Source: DATHWB01 sp035544575
GTDB taxonomy: Bacteria > Actinomycetota > Acidimicrobiia > Spongiisociales > ZC4RG35
Direction: 5' to 3'
Assembly: GCA_035544575.1 (NCBI GenBank)
Contig: DATKEC010000128.1
Span: forward strand, 1-47,944
DNA: 47,944 nt
Shown in pieces: positions 44,028 to 47,944 of this stretch. The notes under the pieces were generated by a model. It did no database searches and had not been told where the DNA came from. It worked only from the letters and a program-made list of their open reading frames with translations. Made by a program: the position numbers and the translations under genes. Position 1 is the first letter of the stretch. The number at the start of each line of letters is the position of its first letter.

Positions 44028-44947
44028 GGGTGCTCTTCACCGGGGCCACCGGCGTTCTCGGCCGCGAAGCGATCCCCGAACTGGTGCGAACCGGACACAG
44101 CGTCACCGCCGCCGTCAGGGATCTCTCCGAAACCGATTGGATGGAGAGGCTGGGGGTCGAGATCACGCCTGTGGATCTCTTCGATCCGGTCGCCGTACGT
44201 CGGGCCGCACACCACCACGATGCAGTCGTCCACTTCGCCACATCGATTCCTCCCCAGGCTCGCTTCACGAAACGCAGCGCATGGACCCTCAACGACCGCT
44301 TGCGATCCGACGCGACCGCCAACCTCGTCGATGCAGCGTTGCGAGCTGAGGCGGAAGTCTTCATCCAGCAGTCGGTCAGCTTCGTGTATGCCGACGGAGG
44401 CGCCGATTGGCTGGACGAAGGCTCCCGGGTGGAACCGATCTGGGACGTGCTCGACTCGGCACTCGTCGCCGAGCGTCATGTGGCTCGTTTCGCCGATTCG
44501 GGCGGGAGAGGCGTCGCGCTGCGCCTCGGTCGACTGTACGGACCGGGCCGTGTGTCCGGCGAGTTCCTCGATGCGGTGGCTGCCCGAAAGGTCCCGATCG
44601 TCGGCGCAGGCGCAAACTTCGTGTCCTACGTGCACGTGGTGGACGTGGGCAGGGCGGTGGTTGCGGCGCTGACGGCGCCTGCCGGCACCTACAACGTGAC
44701 CGATGTCGCCCCCGTCACCGTCGCCGAAGACATCGGCATCGTCGGCGATCTGCTCGGCGCCGGCGAGCCCCGTCGGCTCCCGTACGCCCTCGCCCGCAGT
44801 GTGGCCGGCCGGGCGGCGCGCATGCTGACCGTCTCCCAGCGCGTGTCTTCGGAGTTCTTCAGAACAGTCACCGGGTGGGAACCCTCGGTGCCGTCGGTGC
44901 GCCAGGGGTGGCCGGAGATCGTCGAACAGCGCCGAGCCGCGGCATGA
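44024..44947 (+). CDS. NAD(P)-dependent epimerase/dehydratase family protein
   Basis: A 307-residue extended short-chain dehydrogenase. The nucleotide motif is FTGATGVLGREAIPEL (5-20), with VVHFATSIPP and SVSFVYADGG in the usual positions. The YxxxK catalytic pair is not clearly present: the tyrosine region reads PIWDVLDSALVAERHVARF, so it may bind NAD(P) without classic epimerase chemistry. It overlaps the preceding gene by ATGA and is followed after 25 bases by the ECF41 sigma gene. Such oxidoreductase/epimerase genes are the known companions of ECF41. Confidence 0.88.
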   Translation: MRVLFTGATGVLGREAIPELVRTGHSVTAAVRDLSETDWMERLGVEITPVDLFDPVAVRRAAHHHDAVVHFATSIPPQARFTKRSAWTLNDRLRSDATANLVDAALRAEAEVFIQQSVSFVYADGGADWLDEGSRVEPIWDVLDSALVAERHVARFADSGGRGVALRLGRLYGPGRVSGEFLDAVAARKVPIVGAGANFVSYVHVVDVGRAVVAALTAPAGTYNVTDVAPVTVAEDIGIVGDLLGAGEPRRLPYALARSVAGRAARMLTVSQRVSSEFFRTVTGWEPSVPSVRQGWPEIVEQRRAAA

Positions 44948-44957
44948 TTCCGACGTC

Positions 44958-44964
44958 GAGGAGG
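44958..44964 (+). promoter_or_regulatory. Shine-Dalgarno deciding the sigma factor start
   Basis: GAGGAGG ends 8 bases before ATG 44973 but only 2 before ATG 44967, so 44973 is the better start. Confidence 0.65.
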
Positions 44965-44972
44965 CGATGTCG

Positions 44973-45860
44973 ATGACAGGTCCGGGAGCTGACGCCCGCC
45001 TTGAGGTCTTCACTCAGCATCGTGCGCGCCTGGTGAGGATCGCCTACGGAATGCTCGGAACGGTCAGCGACGCCGAGGACGTGGTGCAGGACGTGTACCT
45101 GGGATGGGCGACGGTGGATCTCGCCGGGATCGACTCACCGGCCGCGTACCTGACGACGATGACGACCAGACGAGCGATCAACGTGTTGAAGTCCGCCCGA
45201 CGCCGTCGGGAAACCTACGTCGGGCCGTGGCTCCCGGAGCCACTGGTCACCGCGTTCGAACAGGATCCTGGTGACACCGTTGCCGAGACCGAGCAGTATT
45301 CGCTGGCGATGCTCACGGCTCTCGAGCGTCTCAACCCGGTGGAACGGGCGGTGCTCCTTTTGCGGGACGTCTTCGACCTGGACTATCCCGAGATCGCCGA
45401 CATCGTCGACAAGAGCCCGGCGAACTGCCGCCAGCTGGCGCGACGGGCGCGTGAGCATGTCGGGGACACGTCCCGGCGCCTCCCGGCCGATCTCGAGTCG
45501 GAGAACCGGCTGGTGGCTGAGTACCTGGCGGCGGTCGCCACCGACGACGTCGATCGACTGGCGCGGGTCTTCGCCGAGGATGTGATCCTCTGGGCGGACG
45601 GCGGCGGACGTGTGCGCGCCGCTCGTCACCCACTGCATGGAGCGTTGCGTGTGGCGCGGCACCTCGTCGGCGTGCGACCACAGACACCTCCTGGCACGCG
45701 CGTCAGTGTTGTTCGGGTCAACGGCGATCCGGCGATCATGGGTGTGGTGGACGGCCGCTGCGTGGGTCTCGTCGCCCTGGCGGTGCACGACGGTGTCGTC
45801 ACCGCGGTCAGGGCGATCCTCAACCCGGAGAAGCTGCGGCTGATCGACCGAGCCGGCTGA
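44973..45860 (+). CDS. ECF41 (SigJ-type) RNA polymerase sigma factor
   Basis: A 295-residue ECF sigma factor with sigma2 (about 10-80), sigma4 (about 108-165) and a fused C-terminal SnoaL-like domain (about 175-295). All three ECF41 hallmarks are visible: WLPEP (86-90) in the linker, DGGG (209-212, followed by Arg rather than Lys) and NPEKL (284-288). In this group the C-terminal extension, not an anti-sigma factor, controls activity. It follows the epimerase gene, the typical ECF41 neighbourhood. Its 3' end overlaps the convergent MFS gene by 41 bases. Confidence 0.93.
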   Translation: MTGPGADARLEVFTQHRARLVRIAYGMLGTVSDAEDVVQDVYLGWATVDLAGIDSPAAYLTTMTTRRAINVLKSARRRRETYVGPWLPEPLVTAFEQDPGDTVAETEQYSLAMLTALERLNPVERAVLLLRDVFDLDYPEIADIVDKSPANCRQLARRAREHVGDTSRRLPADLESENRLVAEYLAAVATDDVDRLARVFAEDVILWADGGGRVRAARHPLHGALRVARHLVGVRPQTPPGTRVSVVRVNGDPAIMGVVDGRCVGLVALAVHDGVVTAVRAILNPEKLRLIDRAG

Positions 45861-46998
45861 CGCCGAAGCCGGCGGCCACCGCCACCACGGCCGCCAGGTG
45901 AAAGACCGCGGCAAACGAGCCGAGCGCATCGCCCAGGTACCCGCCGATCTGCGGACCCAGGAGTTGGCCGGCACCGAAGGCGAGTGTGATGACCCCGAAC
46001 GCCGAGCCGAACTCCCGGGCGGACAGGTGGTCGCGCAGATAGGCGGCGGTGGCGGTGGGAACTCCGGCGAAGGCGAGGCCGAAGATCACGGCCGCCAGCC
46101 ACGGCCAGATCCCAAAACCAAGCAGCAACGTGACTGATGCCACCGCCATCGAGAGAAATCCGGCAATGAGTGCGGCTCGGCGCCCGGTGCGGTCCGACAC
46201 CGCGCCGTAGAGCGGTCCGCCGAAGATCGACGCCACCCCGAAGAGTGCGAACACGAGTGCGGAGGTGGCCGGGAGGTATCCCGAATCTTCCTCGAGTCGG
46301 GCCACGAAGTAGTTCACGAACAGCGACATCGAGAGGCCGAACCCCCCGTAGGTCGCAAAGACGAGTCGCCAATCTGGGACCAGGGACAGGGCCCGGAGGG
46401 ACGGGGGCCGCGCCTCGGCTTCGGTGGGCACCCGCAGGAAGATCCAGAGGACCACCGCCGTCGCCAGCGCCACGATGGTCTCGAATCGATACACGGCCCG
46501 CCAGTCGTCGCCCACCACGCGGGCCACCCATCCGGCCGAGACGAAGCCGATCCCGATCCCGGTGCCGATGGTGCCGATCGCCAAGGCGCGCCGCTCCGGT
46601 GGTACGAGGCTCGACGAAACCGCCGGTGCAGGAATCCAGATGCTGGCTCCCGCCGCGCCGGTCACAACCATCCCTGCGATGACAACACCCAGGTTCGGAG
46701 ACCACCACATCGCGGCCAGACCGGCGACACAGATCCCGATCCCCGTCCGCATGATCCGATCGGGGGCGATACGAGTCGACAGCCACGCCACTCCGAACGC
46801 CGAGATGAGGTACGCAGCGAGGTTCAGGGTCCCGAGGAAGCCCGCCAGTGTGTAACTGATCTCGAGATCGCGCTGCACCGACGGCAAGACGAGGGCGTAG
46901 GCGAAGCGCCCGAAGGCCTGGGAGACCATGGTCGCCGCCACCACGATCCCGACGAGTGCCCACCGCTGTCTGGAAGTCATGCCCGCTGCGGCGTTCAC
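45820..46998 (-). CDS. major facilitator superfamily transporter
   Basis: A 392-residue MFS protein with about twelve membrane segments. The loop 2-3 region reads VAWLSTRIAPDRIMRTGIG and the loop 8-9 region GAVSDRTGRRAALIAG, both MFS signature-like. It resembles the YbfB/CynX-like prokaryotic group, but the cargo is unknown. There is no lysine. I chose GTG 46998 because TACGAT ends 6 bases upstream, giving a leaderless start; ATG 46980, six codons inside, is the alternative. The 3' end overlaps the ECF41 gene by 41 bases tail to tail. Confidence 0.9.
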   Translation of the reverse strand: MNAAAGMTSRQRWALVGIVVAATMVSQAFGRFAYALVLPSVQRDLEISYTLAGFLGTLNLAAYLISAFGVAWLSTRIAPDRIMRTGIGICVAGLAAMWWSPNLGVVIAGMVVTGAAGASIWIPAPAVSSSLVPPERRALAIGTIGTGIGIGFVSAGWVARVVGDDWRAVYRFETIVALATAVVLWIFLRVPTEAEARPPSLRALSLVPDWRLVFATYGGFGLSMSLFVNYFVARLEEDSGYLPATSALVFALFGVASIFGGPLYGAVSDRTGRRAALIAGFLSMAVASVTLLLGFGIWPWLAAVIFGLAFAGVPTATAAYLRDHLSAREFGSAFGVITLAFGAGQLLGPQIGGYLGDALGSFAAVFHLAAVVAVAAGFGVSRLGRSAAASPG

Positions 46999-47004
46999 GT
47001 CGAG

Positions 47005-47010
47005 ATCGTA
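47005..47010 (-). promoter_or_regulatory. -10 box of leaderless promoter for the MFS gene
   Basis: TACGAT on the minus strand ends 6 bases before GTG 46998. Confidence 0.5.
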
Positions 47011-47055
47011 CAGACCAATTTTCGAGGGCCCCGACCTGGTCTCCGATCCGCCAAG

Positions 47056-47619
47056 ATGGTCGACATGACGGAGATCGCGGAACGCTTTCGTAATGTTGCC
47101 GGAGGATTCACCCGCCGTGTCTTGGCCGTCGCTCCGGAGGCGTGGTCCCAGCCCTCGCCGTGTGACGGCTGGGATGCTCGCGACGTGGTCCGCCACCTGA
47201 TCGAGTGGGTTCCTCCGTTCCTCCGCTCGGGCAGTGACGTCGATCTGCCTGCCGGCCCCAGCGCGGACGTGAATCCGATCGAGGCCTGGCGGGTTTTCGC
47301 CGCGGGTGTGCAGGCGGTGCTCGATGATCCCGCCCAGGCGGGTGCGGTCTTCGCTCATGAGCGGGCGGGCACCCACCGGCTGGAGGATGCGATCGCCATG
47401 TTCGTGCTGGGAGACGTCCTCATCCACACCTGGGACCTGGCGCGGGCCGCCGGCCTCGACGAAACCCTCGATCCCGACGAAGTGGCCGGAATGCTCCCTG
47501 GGATGGAAGGAATGGGCGACGCCCTCGTCGCCAGCGGCCACTACGCCCCGGCCACCCCCGTTGCCGGCGACGCCGATCCCCAGACCCGCCTCCTCGCCCT
47601 CACCGGTCGCCGCCCCTGA
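47056..47619 (+). CDS. TIGR03086-type DinB/maleylpyruvate isomerase-fold protein
   Basis: A 187-residue four-helix-bundle protein of the actinobacterial TIGR03086 group, related to mycothiol-dependent maleylpyruvate isomerase and DinB. The WSQPSPCDGWDARDVVRHLIEW segment (30-51) and the later LGDVLIHTWDLARAAG carry the histidines that bind metal in the fold. Function is unknown, but the family fits a mycothiol user. No lysine occurs in it. It may start at ATG 47056 or ATG 47065; CAAGAT lies 7 bases before the latter. Confidence 0.88.
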   Translation: MVDMTEIAERFRNVAGGFTRRVLAVAPEAWSQPSPCDGWDARDVVRHLIEWVPPFLRSGSDVDLPAGPSADVNPIEAWRVFAAGVQAVLDDPAQAGAVFAHERAGTHRLEDAIAMFVLGDVLIHTWDLARAAGLDETLDPDEVAGMLPGMEGMGDALVASGHYAPATPVAGDADPQTRLLALTGRRP

Positions 47620-47695
47620 TGTGACTTCGGCCTCGTGGGCAGCACGCGAGGCGTAGCGCGCAGTAGCTTCCACCACACACGCGAGAGGAGAATTC

Positions 47696-47944
47696 ATGGT
47701 GTTCGATGCCTTTGCCGACCTGAACTGGCTGGCGGTGCTCGTGGCGGGGTTGGCGTACTTCGTGCTCGGGGCGCTCTGGTACACCAACGCTTTGTTCGGG
47801 CGGCAGTACCGCACCGCACTCGGGATCGATGCGGAGTCCCAGCAAGCGCCCGACCCGATGCTGCTGGTCACCAACCTGGTCGGCTGGCTCGTCTCGGCGG
47901 TGGCCCTCGGGCTGATCGTTGTGGCCGTCGGTGCTGAAACCCTC
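47696..47944 (+). CDS. DUF1761 family membrane protein, C-terminus cut by window edge
   Basis: The frame opens at ATG 47696, 5 bases after GAGAGGAG, and runs off the window end after 83 codons. LNWLAVLVAGLAYFVLGALWYT followed by FGRQYRTALG is the DUF1761 N-terminus (first membrane segment, then a short loop); a second segment begins near residue 60. Full proteins are about 130-150 residues, so roughly half is missing. Function unknown. Confidence 0.82.
   Translation, partial: MVFDAFADLNWLAVLVAGLAYFVLGALWYTNALFGRQYRTALGIDAESQQAPDPMLLVTNLVGWLVSAVALGLIVVAVGAETL

Overview
The window is a gene-dense chromosomal stretch of a high-G+C Actinomycetota. The evidence is a WhiB protein, a GlnR-like regulator beside an alpha-type glutamine synthetase, an Eis-like acetyltransferase, a TIGR03086 (mycothiol-linked fold) protein, an ECF41 (SigJ-type) sigma factor, frequent GTG/TTG starts and many leaderless promoters. 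The class is not certain; a deep branch such as Acidimicrobiia would fit, but that is inference. I see no insertion sequence, phage, CRISPR array, rRNA or tRNA. The longest intergenic gaps are about 250 bases.

Layout. 1-506: truncated methyltransferase (-). 622-2272: CNNM/CorC-type membrane protein and a single-domain response regulator (-). 2344-3576: NfeD-type membrane protein that has lost its protease residues. 3676-3927: WhiB. 3931-7010: selA-selB (-), the selenocysteine insertion pair. 7072-8854: FxsA-like, Nudix and metallo-beta-lactamase-fold genes, overlapping. 8886-10115: exported M23 peptidase. 10366-12004: divergent Mrp ATPase and IscA/ErpA-like Fe-S carrier. 12098-13995: RidA and an ALDH7-type dehydrogenase. 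14005-17854 (-): membrane protein, Eis-like acetyltransferase, glutamine synthetase, GlnR-like regulator. 18103-19232: a membrane-anchored unknown and a stand-alone Nfu N-terminal domain. 19278-27148: six overlapping or tightly packed genes hyuA-hyuB-glcD-glcE-glcF-membrane protein. 27155-31870 (-): argS overlapping an acetyltransferase, and a fused E1 alpha-beta 2-oxoacid dehydrogenase. 32049-32810: unknown. 32958-38717: complete Mrp cation/proton antiporter operon, A to G. 38761-39942: glutaryl-CoA dehydrogenase-like. 39939-41138 (-): membrane-anchored unknown. 41181-43510: two-gene ABC transporter. 43590-45860: small membrane protein, epimerase and ECF41 sigma factor, with an ECF41-like promoter in front. 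45820-46998 (-): MFS transporter. 47056-47944: TIGR03086 protein and a truncated DUF1761 protein.

How the genes work together. Core metabolism dominates: selenocysteine incorporation, Fe-S cluster handling (Mrp, IscA-type, Nfu-type), nitrogen assimilation, lysine/branched-chain/2-hydroxyacid oxidation and monovalent cation homeostasis. Most units are compact operons joined by 1-4 base stop/start overlaps.

I did not find a clear-cut new system. The signals most worth a second look are: a lysine-free NfeD protein lacking the catalytic Ser-Lys pair; a general absence of lysine from envelope proteins; a repeated TANNNT box 6-8 bases before start codons (leaderless transcription); an ECF41 locus with its probable target promoter; and the Hyu-Glc six-gene operon.
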